64,000 bases of DNA from Chondrosia reniformis (taxonomy: Eukaryota > Porifera > Demospongiae > Chondrillida > Chondrillidae). The notes under the pieces are model-generated. The model saw only the letters and a program-made list of their open reading frames with translations, searched no databases and had not been told where the DNA came from. Below are positions 1 through 15,000 of the stretch, in pieces. Position numbers and translations under genes: made by a program. The stretch lies in NCBI GenBank assembly GCA_947172415.1, contig OX359190.1, positions 9,238,001-9,302,000 on the forward strand. Reading direction: 5' to 3'. Positions within the stretch are counted from its first letter, which is position 1. Each line of letters opens with the position of its first letter.

Positions 1-3000
1 ATTTCCACACCAGTTCTGCACACTGCACATTCAGCAATGAACTGGCCGCTCTTAGGATCGTGGCTGTAGCCGTTGGATAGCTTCAACAAGTGCTTCACAA
101 GGGTATCACTACTGTTGGGGCACACTGTCCCGCACTGAAAGGAAATGTAGCCATGGCCCTTCTCTATGGCTCTACAGGCATCAACTACCAGAGGAATAAC
201 ACTGGCCATTTGGGAGGTTGTGAAACCCACATCCAATCTAATTCCAGATACTCCTCCAAGAAGTTCGGATCCAGGACCAAATATTTGGACAAGAACAACA
301 ATACTGTGCTGTCCAAGGACAAAACAGAGCTGGTTACGAGCAGCGAGGTAAACCCTGTAATCTTTGGATTTCTGAGAAAGAACCTGCACAAGCATATGCA
401 ACACAGAGATCAATTGCATTGTACATTGGGATTAAGGATTAAGTCAGATAGGTTGGTCTCAGCAAAGATTGTCCAACTGTTAATAATAATACCAAAAAAA
501 AACAGGTACATTAAAACTTATTGTGAAACTTAAAGCAGTTTGATCATGAAATTTCATTAAAATATAGTAAAACCATCTGTCCTAAAGTAAGGAAAGTACA
601 TTTCTATACATTGCCTGTAATACATCTCTAGGATTACCTGACATAAGGCTGCAATGAAACATGTCTGAAGAACTGGAGAAGGAGATGTGACAAAAAGAGG
701 AGAATTCATCTGTGGTAAGGTAACTCCTTGAGAGAAGCTGGAGTACATTGGAGGCTTGTCTTCCGGATCTCCTTGGCTTGGAAGTATTTCTGGCACCAAA
801 TTGAGTAGGGCAGGTATTAGGAAGGAGCGACACATCTTGTGCTGTGCTGATGGCCTCGCTTCAGTTACATCAGCAAAGATACAAAGGTGTTCCATCAAAG
901 CCACCAACTTGTCCATCGGAAGGGACACAGATGACCAAATTGATTGGAGTAGGCATTCTTCCAGTATACCATTTGGTAGACTTTTTTCATCCTAAACATC
1001 ATACAAATTGACCAAGTACATTTTAATTTTATAACTAATATGGCATTGAGTTTATTCTACTAATTGAGCTTACAGCAGCAATTTTGACCCATATGCCTTT
1101 GTCAGCAACAATGAGGACACAAACAATTGAACAGAAAAAGGTTAAAATGGCCAAATCATTAAACTTTGTTACTCAATTAGTACAATTAATGTATACTTTA
1201 TAGTATATACGTTGTACATAATTTACTCCATATACAGCAGTAGGTACAGTACATAAGCAATACTATAGCTTGATTTCTATAACAACCAAATTCTTTGAGG
1301 GTGACATACAGTTAGTATGGACAAGACAGTACACCCATTCCAGTCTATTTGTACATATTGTACTAACTTGTAGCTGACACAATGTCAATAGAGCATTCAG
1401 CACCACAGATCGATCAATCACTACAAACTCCTTTAATTCCAAACATTCAGGATAGAACATTAGGTGGCCGCCTTCCTTGAAGTACTGCAGTGCAACTAGT
1501 ACTTCCTCAGGGCTCATATCACAGTACCTAGTGGCTAGTAGCTGAACGGCTTTGATATCCAACCATTTTCTATCAACCTCCATCAGTATTTCCAGGAGGA
1601 ATATCCATTTCAAGAGAAAAGGCTTGGTAGGCAGGGATTTAGTTACTAGGGCATTCAAGGAGTGGAGAATAGACGAGATTGGAGCGTCGGACCTTTCGCT
1701 GCTGTATGGTAAAATTTTAGAAGCTATCAGCTCTGTACAGTTGTGGTCACATGCATGTTGCTGAATTCTCTTTAGCAATTTCTCAACAAGCTCATTCTCA
1801 ATTGGCTTGCGGGAGTGAATACTAGCCAGGATCGCTCTTGAGTCATAGAAGGTGTCAACATCACTGATAAACTGCTTGTGGAAGTTTAGTAATCCCAGAA
1901 ATGCAATTAGAGGTGGATCAGGTGAGTCTATATGAGCTGGGACAACAGGGTCTGCCTTTGGCAACTCTTCTGCAGCCTGTGCACCAGCTCCATCTATTGC
2001 TCTCACCACAACACAAGAGCCCATTGGATATAAGAGAGGAATGATGTTGCAAGCAGCTCTGTGTGCTGAGTCAGCAACCTCTAGAGGTAGGCTGTGAACA
2101 TTCAAAATTCCTGGTAGCTGGGTCCTTGTGGGCAGCTGCTGTGAGTATGAAAGTGCAGCCTTCAGCTTCTTTGTCAAGTGAGTCAACACACTCTCCTCAT
2201 TGACAGCAGATCCTTTGACGTGTGCTATAGGGGCATACCCTTTAGAAAGGGCTGTCAAGTCGGCATCAGAGAGGTTGGCAATATCATGGAGACTCATTGA
2301 AGGTACTATCTGATGGAGGATGTATGCAAGGACCTGTCCCAACAGACTTGAGGAGGCTAGCTGAAGCTCATCAGTTGGTAAAGGAGCCAAACCTCTCTCT
2401 AATGGACCAATAACAGTGCTACTGGCTCCTGTCATGGTCAAGGAATATTGCAGACAACCCAGAGGTGGCTTGAGAGAAGGCAGGCTGCTCCTGGCCTATA
2501 ATGAGACATTAATTTAATTAAAAAAACAACATACAGTACGTATTTAGTCAATAGGTAGTAATATGTTACCCTTATATTGAGATTGCTGATAGAAAATGGA
2601 GTATGGTCTCATTTGCACACAAAAGTTTCATTCAGTCAAATAGTAACTTAGCAATCCGGAAGCACTTATAGCAAATGTACATGCTGTCAGCTTACTGAAT
2701 GTTGCAGTGCCTTCTGAAGCAGATGCAAGCTGATTGGTTTGTTAGAGGGCTCAATCATGACCACATTGGCCACACTCATTTGGACACACACACAGCTCTG
2801 CAGCAGATCCAACAGCTGCTTCAGGGAGCCAACAGCACCAGCTACAATAAACAGACAACCAAGTAATCTAAAACACCACTTTCTTGGGAACATGTTCAGC
2901 ATGTGAAGCTAAGGAAGCATATAGTAAAAATGGCATAGAAAATGTTAAGCTGCTAACACAGGGAAGCCAATTAAAGAAATTCTAATTAACAACATAGCTC

Positions 3001-6000
3001 TAAAGTTAACAAAGTTTCGCAATTAGCTTTAAAATATAAATATAAAAACATTTCAAAGTCCAGTAAATATCATTTCATTTTTACTGTTATCATAGTCTGT
3101 CAATACATTAAGAACATTAGAAACCCAATACATTCATATGTATATCTCCAATTAAAGCCATAGAAAGGAGATGTATCCTAGCAATGTAACCACAATGCTA
3201 CAGTAACTTGATGATGATGTACAATATTTCATTCAAATTAGTTAGGACTGCTCACTTATTAACTTGGGCAGGCTCCCCCAGTTCTGTGGAGAAGGCATTG
3301 GTAAGCTTTGTACTGGAGGTGAGGGTTCTGGAGTCTACAAAGAAGTGAAGAAGAATATCAAGTTTATCACAATGGAAGAATGATGAACAGATATCGAAAG
3401 ATTGTTAATGTACAGTATACAGTAGCTGTAGAATTCACTTTCTATAACTAAACAGCAAAAATTAAGAATACAGCAATTTCAACCAATCAAAAAGTCAATG
3501 TCTTATTTTAGGTGGGAGGTGTTTATTAGCCAAATACCTAGTTTACTTTACAAGGAGCCTTATTTCAGTGTATGTACTTACCACTCCATAGAATCAAGAT
3601 GCATTTAGTAATTTACAATACTACAATACATTACATTACAGACTTACTATTCCAACAGGTTGCGGTCTCTCCACATGTTTCATGCCCTGAGGTGGTACTT
3701 GGCTACCTTCATCTTCACCTTCAAAGGTAAGCTCTATAATATGGAGGATATACAATACACATCAAATACATATTATTATGTGTAGAATACTTTTCTCTAA
3801 AATTAATGATTCACCAAAGACCACTTCCACATATGCAAGGCAAGCAAGGCAAGATTGTGCACAAGTTTATTCCATTGTGAATAATTCATTCAAAATTGAC
3901 CTCAAAATGATTCACTTTCTCAATAACATACAGTATACTGTACCTATGCTCCATTGTAATATGTTTAGCTACAGTTGTACAGTAACATCCACATTTATTC
4001 TGTATAAATGCTAACCTTTGGGTCTATGGGATGGTGCAGGGCGTGGCTCTGGTTGCTGTCTCAACTTGGTCTAAAAACAGGAAATTTAAGAAACAAGATT
4101 CATAGCCAACTCTGTTTACAAAGCTCATAAAATATTCATAGGGAAATCTTTAATGAAATAATTAACATAATCATGCAAATGAAGGGATATTTATTACTCT
4201 TCAGAATCAAAATATGTCAAGTGTTCAATATTCACACACTTACTCTCTCAATCTCAGTTTCCCGTTGAGCCAATTTAAACTTCTCTATTATAAGACCAGC
4301 TCCTTGTACAAGTACCTGAATCAAGATGTATAGATGAACATCAGTTATCAGTTAATAATATGGACAGCTCTGTGTTGTAGTGTAAATTTACAACACCAAC
4401 TATCATTAAGTAAACTTACAAATTTAATACACATGTACAATAACCATGGCAACATACCCAAGGTATGTACGTACGTATGTTGCTATGATAAGAGACCTTA
4501 CCAATAGTATGCCAACCTTAAGACAATAACCATGGCAACAAACGCAAGTCACACAACAATAACAAACTACAAACTTTCTCTTCATAATAAACTGTATAAT
4601 TACAGTCTTAAACAACAAAAGCAGATTAATTATAACAAGCCATCATGACCAGACCTGATAAAGATGTATTCATAGGGTACAGTGCATAAAAAAGGTAACG
4701 GTAACCGATTAAAAGGTAACCGCTAGAGGTTAAAACTTAACCGAATGGTTAACTGGTAATAGTTAACTGTTAACCAAAAATCGTCTAAAGTTATAGCTGT
4801 GTAAATCGTATACGCTATGATATACCGATGTATACAATACAATTATGGCATTCCATATCCTTGTCTTTGTTTTGATTGTGACCTGTTCCCCTGCAATCAA
4901 TCGTCCTTTTGCTCCTTTCTCTCTTCTTATCTTCTTTAACCGTTCTAAAAAGTCTTTGCCGTCATAGTGGACAGATCCATTGTTCATGTAGGGAATTAAA
5001 ACTTTATCCAACAAGTATCAGATTTCACACTTTATTAGCTGCGCACACAAGTTATCTACACCTTTCGATGTGTAAATTAAGTTAACTGTTAGCAGTTAAC
5101 TGATACCACATAATGGTGAATCTGTAACCTCTAATGGTTAAAGGTTAAAAGTTATTAACGTTACCTTTTTTATGCACTGTACCATATTTATGTACTGTAC
5201 ATTATTAACCTGAGGCAGTTGTAAGATCTGTTCCTCTTCTTTTGTGAGCCCCTTTTGTTTCTTCTTCTTAGCAATCACTCCTTCCAACTGGTTCACCTTA
5301 TCCTGGAGTTTTCTCACAGTGTCACTTTGATCTCTGATCCTTTTTTCCCACAAATCCCTCGAAATATTAAAAGTATCCTGTGAAGGGGTATAACAAGTGT
5401 TACACATTAAGGGTCGTCATAAAGCAACATAGACAAGGAATTCAATTACCTTCAGAGCTTCATTTTTGCTCTTTTCAACCTCCAGCTCAGCTGAATACTA
5501 AAGGAGTACATTTGATACACATTAACAACAATGTCAATGTCAATAATGTATTCAGGGTAAGTACAGTAAATTCATGGTGCTCATCTTTGTAACCACGGTA
5601 ACATGAATAGCAATCAATAAGTAGCCAAAAATCTGTCAAGTCATAGTTTGGACTACTGGTAACCAACCAATCACCCCAGCAGGCCATGCAGGCTATTATC
5701 ATAATACAATTACAATGTTGATACAGAATCTTGGCAGCTAGTGTAGTAAATAACAAGAGATATATAGTCCAGCCCCTATATAGCTATTAGACAGCCAGTC
5801 TATATAATACTAGAGGAAGCCATTTCTCAGGAACAACATGGTTATACAAGACACCACAGTTATTGTATGTCAACAACATTTCAGAAGGAAACTTGTGACT
5901 GAAAAAAATGTGTAAAAGCTTATCAGTACAACACTCAATTACATTACGTACAACCATTCTTTTCATTGGACAAATAATCTTCCTGAATGGAACTACGTAG

Positions 6001-9000
6001 TTGATTCGCCACCTAAACTCAAATACATGCTCAACCTAAAGTAATGCCTATGTAGAGAAACTAAATCAATCTTTGGAAAGGGTCATCTTTCGACTTTGGG
6101 AGCGTCTAGAGACGCTTTTTGGTTCTTCTTTCTGTCAAATGTTTCAACCCTGGAGGAAACGTTTGGCAGAGAGAAGAACCAAAAAAACTGCGTCTCTAGA
6201 CGTTCCCAAAGTCGAAAGATGAGCCTTTCCAAAGATAAGTTCGATGCAGTTAGAAGAAATCCTTATTCTATTAAACTTAATCAAGGTTGCTATATAATCA
6301 AGTCATTATTATAGTTTAGTAATAAACATATACAGTAAATATATACAAACTAAAAACAGTTCTCATGTGTATATCACAAAGTGTAGTGTAGTAATATACA
6401 ATGCTGATGTTTACCCTTTGGGCGTGAGCTTTGCCCTCTAGTGACAAGTTTTCAAACTTGATTAGAAACTTCTTCATGTGCAGTATTTCTTCAACCAGTG
6501 TCTCCTTCTCCATTCTAGAGTACTTCCTTTGTTCATGTTCCTCATCCATGTCAACATTCTTCCCTTCCTCAGACTGAGGTAGGTAAAGAAGCAAAAAAGT
6601 CAGGTTGGTTGGTGAGTTAAGTGATGTTTTGCAAACCTTCACAGCTTCTTTAATGTGGTACTTTTGGAGTTGAAGTTCCAAGTGAGATATCCTTTTCTGT
6701 TGAGTTGAGCACTTTTCTCTCAGAATCTTGACTTCTTCTCTCATCTCAACCAAATTCTCCTCATCTGTAGCAGAACGGTACACTCCACTTACTTGAACCT
6801 AAGAAGTGAAGTGAATGACAGCTGTCCTTCCAGTGGTTACTGGTTCCAGTTGCTTTAGCAATTTTATGATTTACGGGCTGTTGACAGTGTATGGTTGTCA
6901 TTTCAGTTGCATAATAAACCTAACCCTAACCTAACCCCAATCCTAACTTTTAAAACTATAAACAAGCTAATAGAATGACTAGATTTATTACTAAATAGCA
7001 TAATGGATGATTATCAGATGGCTGTGTGGGTTGCCATTATCAGTTGCATAATGAGGTCACACACTAATTGGTTCTTTGTATTTCATGAAATAACATCCCA
7101 ATTCCTAAATCCCTTGTCAGAAGGTATACTCAAGTTAACCTGATTTACGGGCTGTTGACAGTATGGTTGTCATTTCAGTTGCATAATAAACCTAACCCTA
7201 ACCCCAATCCTAACTTTTAAAACCATAAACAAGCCAATAGAATGACTAGATTTATTACTAAATAGCATAATGGATGATTATCAGATGGCTGTGTGGGTTG
7301 CCATTATCAGTTGCATAATGAGGTCACACACTAATTGGTTCTTTGTATTTCATGAAATAACATCCCAATTCCTAAATCCCTTGTCAGAAGGTATACTCAA
7401 GTTAACCTGATTTACGGGCTGTTGACAGTATGGTTGTCATTTCAGTTGCATAATAAACCTAACCCTAACCCCAATCCTAACTTTTAAAACCATAAACAAG
7501 CCAATAGAAAGACTAGATTTATTACTAAATAGCATAATGGATGATTATCAGATGGCTGTGTGGGTTGCCATTATCAGTTGCATAATGAGGTCACACACTA
7601 ATGACTTTTAAAACTACAAACAATTTAAATGCAGGAAAGATGAGATTTATTAGCATATTTTACTAAATAGTATAATGGATGATTATCAGAAAGTAGTGTG
7701 GGTTGCTACCTATTATCAGTTAATGAGGTCATACGTACACTTTCTAAAACTATGTATAAACAAGCTAAATGTAGGAAAGATTAATAGGATGAATATCAGA
7801 AAGACCTTTAAGATCTAGGAAACAATATGTACAAAGAAGAGCTTCACAGTTAGATACAAAGAGTTACCCCCTTACTATATGTAAACTTACAGCTCTCATC
7901 TTTTCAACTTTATCCTTTTTTATCATCAAATATCCGTACAATGTGGTAGGAAGCACCAACTACAGAGACAAACATAACCTTAGTAAATTTGTAGAATTAC
8001 CTAATCTAACATGAGAAATACCTGGTCTAAGAAATACTTAGTCTATAACATAAGAAAGACCAATAAGTCTAGTGAGATAAGAAATAGTCTAGTGAGATAA
8101 GAAATAGTCTGGTGAGATAAGAAATAGTCTAGTGAAATGAGAAATAGTCTAGTGAGATAAGAAATAGTCTGGTGAGATAAGAAATAGTCTAGTGAGATAA
8201 TTATACTTATTAAGTACAAGTAATATCTAAGATAAGAATGGTGTACTATGAGAAGTCCCCTAACCAAAATGTGGTATTACACTGATACATATGTACTTTA
8301 ATGAATACGTAGGTAAATCAATGCAATACAAACTTCAAACATCATCTCCTATAAACATAGTGTATGCATGCTCACTTCAGATTCCAGAGATGAGGATCTT
8401 GCTTGCTTTGCTTTACTCCTCACTTCAACCTCTGGTTCCTCTTCCGGAGGTGTGGAGTACTCCTCTTCAGGATCTTCCTGTTCTTCCCTATTTGAATGAA
8501 TTCAGAGTATTATAATGGGTTGGGTACCCTTCAATACCAGCCAAGGTGTTAATTAAATCATTATGTAGAAACATAATTAGTTTATGACAGTCACTTGCTG
8601 ATGGTCATACATACTACTCTATAATGACTTGGCCTAGACACATGTATGATGAAATTTTAAACATCAGCCAATCAGTAATGGTGAGGTTGCCTAGCAATGT
8701 CTAAAGTTGACAGAAACCCAGTGCTACTGATGAGTGGTGGTATTCCACGAAAAGGACTCCTAGCACATTGTTAGTTCCCCTACAGGCTTTTTTACAGAAT
8801 AGGCACAGCATGTAGGAAAATGGAGTATTAGATTTTTCATTGGTTTCATGACATCATTAATAAAGACCATCTCAGGTAAGCATTATTTTCTTCAGATTAG
8901 ATTAGTAGAGACTGAAACAAGTACTGCAATACAAAGTCCAAATTATGTGTTCAATTACCTAATTACGTACCTATTGGTATATTTGTGAATGAACTGTACA

Positions 9001-12000
9001 ATTCCCATATGTCCCTGCTCTACGGCCACTTGTATTGGTGTGTGGTTGTCCTTATTTCTGATATGTGGCTGGCAGTGGTACCTGAACAGTAACACTTGAG
9101 ATACTTCAGAATGACCTCCTCTACAACTAAAATGTAGCGCTGTATTGCCATCCTGTACAATTGAAACCATGCAAGACCAATGAATATTCTTAAACCTATG
9201 AATATCATTATAGCTATCAGGGGCGTATATTAAGCATTGGCGCAACATTAGCGGCATTTAATAGCAGCATTAGGTTAAGAGCTGATTAGAAAAAGACACA
9301 GTTTTCCACCTTTGACAGAAAGCTATCGTGAGTGACCCTTATCACTTTAATACTGTTTGACTATCATAGGCGTTGTAGCTGTCTCTTTTTATTTATGTGA
9401 CCTCTTCAAATTGTCTACTAGATATTATAAAGAGTTTAAAGGGTTTCAGATTTCCACTCTCCAATTACTTCCACTTAATTTTCCTTCACACAATATTTAT
9501 AGCACCATATCAGTGGATTGAAAGCAAATAGAATACATTCATCAGGTAAGACAGTTTTCAGGAACATTTAATCAATGCTACAAAAGTTGTCAATGCTTTA
9601 TTAATCTTCTCCAATTACCTCCACTTTCTTCACACAATGCTTATAGAATTGAAAGTACAATCTTAATCATATCAAGCAAGCGCAACAGTTTTAAGAAAGT
9701 CTTAGTTGTACTGCAAAAATAAGTGGTAAGTGTCATTGTCATTGCTATCAAATAGTTCTGCTTAGGAAGCAGTTACCTTCAAAGTTTAATTCCTAAAAAA
9801 GCTAATGCTAGGAATATGTCACATGCCAGTATATGACTAACACAACAAGTGGGCTGTGTACATTGATTAGTATTATAACAAACTCTAAATAAACTGATTG
9901 TGACAAGTACTACAAGTGTGCATACAGTGGTATTTGGGAAGCCCCAACCATGGCCATTTTGAAATATTTGTGTATAAATTAAGTGTTGTACAATACTTGC
10001 AAATGAACGTGTTTATATATCAATCTATCGAAGCAGCATAATAACCAGAAATAAGAATGAAAACAATTGAGGGGTATCTATGGTAAAATTTTGAACTTAT
10101 GCTTTAGAAATAGTTTTAAATAAAAGAAGTATATCTGACATTTTATTGCAATAGATTGTTACATGTATCCATTATCAAATACTGAAAGACACCCATTTTC
10201 ACTTTATGCAAAGTGGATACAATTTTAAGCAAGTGAAGGTAACAAAACAGAACCAGTCCTTTTCTGATGCTTTTATTTCCTACGTACATCTGTATAAGAT
10301 ATACGTATAAGGCAAGTAAATTTAGCTATTTCACTGTAGACTGAAACACACAAAAAATTACTAATGGATTTCCTATTTATTCACCATTAATGTTCAGTAT
10401 TTCCTATAAAAATGATTATTTTATATAGTTGCTTCTCATGTAATCCAATTAATGATTTAGTCCACACTTGAGTTATGAGAACATTACACAACTACGTAAA
10501 TACTGTGGTAACCATAGGGTTTTATATGTTGCAGTTGCAGTCATTAACCCATTAAATAAATTAACATCTTTTTTTAATAATGTAGCTATACCATAAACAA
10601 TACAATAGGCTGCCAATTAGACCTGTTTATCCTAGCCATACCAATACTCACAATACAAACTATTAGTGGAAGATAATTAGAAGATGGTTATAAAGCTAAA
10701 AGAGCTGAGATTCTATACCTTCTGTAATAAATTGCCTTAAGCCTTTACTCTAAAGTACGTAGATGTAACATGTAAGAAAAAAATGGTTATTGATTATTCA
10801 TGATTGCCACTTTAGAGAGAATGAGCGAAGGTTACAATTTAGACCAAATAGTTAGCGGACTGACATGGCTTGAAAATGTGAAGTCCATTTTACAAGGAAA
10901 GGTATCAAAACTGAACTCAAATGGAAATACAGACGGTCTTACTTTCTCAGTGGATCAACCTGTTATTACTGTTATTACAGTAAGTGAAGTGATAGGGGGT
11001 ATTTGTTGCAATCACAATAGGATACTGAAATTATTGAGCAACTGCAACATGAATTCTTTTAAACAGAACGTTTCAACCCGAAGGTCTTCATCAGCAATAC
11101 GTATGATACAAAAGGAAAGGGGTCTTGTTCATATAGGAGTTCGTTGGTTGCTTAATAATCTCAGTATCTTATTACAGTAAGAAAATAGGATAAAATCATA
11201 CGTACAACTAAATAAACTCATTTTTTTCTTTTCTTTACCAAAGCATGGTAATACACAAAAACAGTGGCAAGGCCAAAGTAATGTAAAGGACTATGTCAAT
11301 AAAAGTTTTCAATTACAACCCCAGTTAATTGAGTTTCATATTGGATCAGGTGATAATGAGGAAAATGAGATTCTGACCGTTTGGCCTATTGAGGAAACAA
11401 AAAACAAAAAAACAAGCAAACCAGTCTTCTAACTGTGTGTACGTACATAATTATATTATTTACATTAGATTGCTATAGTATGTTGTACCTTAAACTGTAT
11501 TATATGCATATAACTTTTGTTTCAATTTTAGTATTACTACATATCTATAATATTCATCATTGTTGATGCTAAATAAAAAATTCACAGATCCATGGTAACA
11601 TTTCAAATGATGATTTAGAAAAGTTCTGGAGAAAGCTTATTCTTTGACAATAAACTAACAAATGAAGCATCCTACATCAAGTTGCATTAGTTGTACATAT
11701 TTAATCTTTTTATCAAAATGAAAATGATAGCCACATTTTCAATTGTTTTATAATGACCTAATGGAGAACATTTTATGCTATAACTTGAGTACTTTAGTAC
11801 TTATTGTATTGTGAATGCACTGAATAACCAAGGAACAAGGAAAGCAACATACAGATATCTCGTACATTTCTTAGGTCTGAGTAACCAATTTGATCACGTT
11901 TGTTAAATATGTGGCTATCCATAAAAATACAGTGGAACCTGCATAATCCGACAATTATAGGGCCCCCCCCCAATGCTCTACGGCCACTTGTATTGGTGTG

Positions 12001-15000
12001 TGGTTGTCCTTATTTCTGACATGTGGCTGACAGTGGTACGTGAACAGTAACACTTGAGATACTTCAAAATGACCCCCTCTACAACTACAATGTAGCGCTG
12101 TATTACCATCCTGTACAATTGAAATATTATGCAAGACCAATGAATATACTTAAACCCTATGAATATCGTTACAGCTATCATGGCGTACAGTATATTAAGC
12201 ATTGGCGGAACATTAGCAGCATTTAATAGCGGCATTAGGTTAGGAGCTGATTAGAAAAAGACAGTTTTCCACCTTTGACAGAAAGCTATTGTGAGTGACC
12301 CTTATCACTTTAATACTGTTTGACTATCATAGGCGTTGTAGCTGTCTTTTATTATTCATGTGACCTCTTAAAATTGTCTACTAAATACTATAAAGAGTTT
12401 AAAGGGTTTCAGACTTCCACTCTCCAATTACTTCCACTTAATTTTCCTTCACACAATATTTATAGCACCATATCATTGGATTGAAAGCAAATAGAATACA
12501 TTCATCAGGTAAGACAGTTTTCAGAAACATTTAATCAATGCTACAAAAGCTTATCATTGTCAATGCTTTATTAATCTTCTCCAATTACCTCCACTTTCTT
12601 CACACAATGCTTATAGAATTAAAAGTACGTATAATCTTAATCATATCAAGCAAGCGCGCAACAGCTTTGAGAAAGTCTTAATTGTACTGCAAAAATAAAT
12701 GGTAAATGTCATTGTCATTGCTATCGAATAGTTCTGCTATAGGAAGTAGTTACCTTCAAAGTTTAATTCCTAAAAAAAGCTAATGCTAGGAATATGTCAC
12801 ATGCCAGGATATGACTAACACAACAAATGGGCTGTGTACATTGATTAGTATTATAACAACCTCTAAATAAACTGATTGTGACAAGTACTCCTACCAAGTG
12901 TGCATACAGTGCATTCCCAACCACGGCTATTTCAAAATATTTGGGTATAAATTATTTACATTAGATTACTAGAGCATGTTGTACCTTAAACTGTATTATA
13001 TGCATATACGTTTTGTTTCAATTTTAGTATTACTACGTACGCATCTAAAATAATCATCATTGTTGATGCTAAATAAAAAATTCACTGTCTTGGCCACGTG
13101 CACAAGACTATACCACTATGTCCGCATAGAAACTATGCTTTGCTTAGCTAAATGCTTCAGATAATTAGGGTATCCAATAAACTAACATCCTGCATTAGTT
13201 GTACACATTAGTTGTACACATTTAATCTTTAATCAAAATGAAAATGATAAACTAAAAGCCACTCATTTTCAATTGGTTTATAATGACTTAAAGGGCCACT
13301 GAAGTGGAAAATTTTCATCCTATTTTATTGGTTTAAATGTTAGAGATACTTATATATGTTAGAGAGGGTAGTTTGTCCATATATATGGAAACGGTCAAAT
13401 CGTTTTAGTAATAGGGCTATAACTATAAATACTTGCGTGGGCGAAGCCTAACCGCTAGGCAAAAAGCAAGATTTGGGAACTACAGGCTGTGACGTCACAA
13501 ACAGAACAGAAGTACCAGTCTCCGTATACAATTCGCTATGGAAGGAGACAACACCGGCGACCTACAGCTCCTTTACGAATTTTTTTCAAACATTTTATGC
13601 TGTAACTTGAGTACTTTAGTACTTATTGTATTGTGAATGCACTGAATAACCAAGGAACAAGGAAAGCAACATACAGATATCTCGTACATTTCTTAGGTCT
13701 GAGTAACCAATTTGATCACGTTTGTTAAATATGTGGCTATCCATAAAAATACAGTGGAACCTGCATAATCCGACAATTATAGCCCCCCCCCCCCAATGAC
13801 AGTATAGAGAACTAAACAAAAATATGAGGAACAGCTTTGCTTTGGACAATTGGCCCGCTAAGTGGTATATTTTTAGCTCTTGTTTGACAAAAAATGCAAA
13901 CATGGATTCATTCAGACCAGTCTTAACAATGCATTGTCTCTACACTGAACAATTTGATTCACAGGCTTCCAAATATTGGCTGCGCTTCTTGAGAATGTTG
14001 CTCACCGTATTTCTTCCTATCCCAAAGTGTTCACTGAGTTCTTTTTGTGTTGGCTTAGGAATTTCATTAATAACCCTAATAAGCTTCACTTTCATCTCTA
14101 AAGTTATCTCTTCTTTGACATTTAAATCATTCAACTCTATACAATACCTCTCTAATTGGCTATTATATGTAATATTTACGTATAGCAGGGTTTCTTTTCA
14201 AGGGGGGGGAGCAATGTTATAGAGTATGTATGTACATATAATGTACATGAAACACTTCCACTTAATCAGTAAATACTTGTAAGTGGGTAAAATATATATA
14301 TAATAGCATATATTTTGTAACAGTAATAATTCTAATCTGATATATTTCTGGGTTTTCTAGTCCATGTATTAACAATGTCCTCTAGGTCATTCAATTGCAA
14401 TTTTGTGTGAAAACAGTCCCAAATTGCATCTAATAAAAGGTCCAAAATCTAAATTTCCCAGGGGAGCATTCCCCCAGACCCCGTTTGCCACATGTTTTGC
14501 ACACGGATACATACTTGCCCCCCCTCCCCCCCCCCCCCCCCCCAATAATCCATACCGTCTCATTTTGCCACCCCCCCCTTGGGCAAAAAGCTGAAAGAAA
14601 CCCTGTATAGTGTAATCTCTGCAATCAATACTTTGTCAGTTTGCAAAGGTTGGATTGTATTATAACGCATATAGAGTGAAGTTGTTGGATTACAGATTAA
14701 AGAGGTTTCTGTTTATTCAGGGCATTTGTAAGAGAAAATGATCTGTGTCTCAATTTTATACCAGTTTCCTGAGGATTTCGGCTTATACAATAGTTGAATT
14801 ATGCAGGTTCCACTGTACTTAGCTTTATCATATTACACTATTAGCTATTCCATTTACCCTTTATCTAATAATGTTATAATTGCGCATGTAATTTCAATTT
14901 TCAGATTGTCTCTGACTAATTAGACCAATCTTTATAGTACCTGGTGCAAACATTTATTCAACTTTTCAGTTGTAAAACCTTCTGTTTTTCTGTTTCAGTT

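Larger units (their letters stand above)
9017..11975. repeat. Tandem segmental duplication, copy 1
   Basis: Sequence from the middle of the ankyrin exon (9017) through 11975 is repeated directly at 11976-13797. Shared landmarks are the ankyrin exon half, 9480-9760, the 11450-11590 segment and 11767-11975. Copy 1 contains about 1.46 kb (9985-11450) absent from copy 2. It ends with the outer 35 bases of the pogo-like TIR (CAGTGGAACCTGCATAATCC near 11932) and a C run, which marks the breakpoint. Confidence 0.85.
13752..14815 (-). mobile_element. Decayed pogo/Tigger-like DNA transposon
   Basis: TIRs CAGTGGAACCTGCATAAT at 13752 and its complement ending at 14815, flanked by TA on both sides. The minus-strand ORF at 13940-14134 has the N-terminal helix-turn-helix of pogo/Tigger transposases (PKPTQKELSEHFGIGRNTVS, then NILKKR). 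A second piece in another frame (about 13800-13903) resembles the following CENP-B-type HTH (LAGQLSKAKLF). No DDE catalytic domain remains. Length is about 1.06 kb against 2-3 kb for intact relatives, so it is non-autonomous and decayed. Confidence 0.85.

Noticed and set aside
1552..1764. Plus-strand ORF opposite the COR-like exon
   Set aside because: Antisense shadow of a 376-codon exon in established frame.
4763..5014. 83-residue basic ORF inside the 500-bp TIR element, considered as a transposase remnant
   Set aside because: No DDE, HTH or other transposase motif visible.
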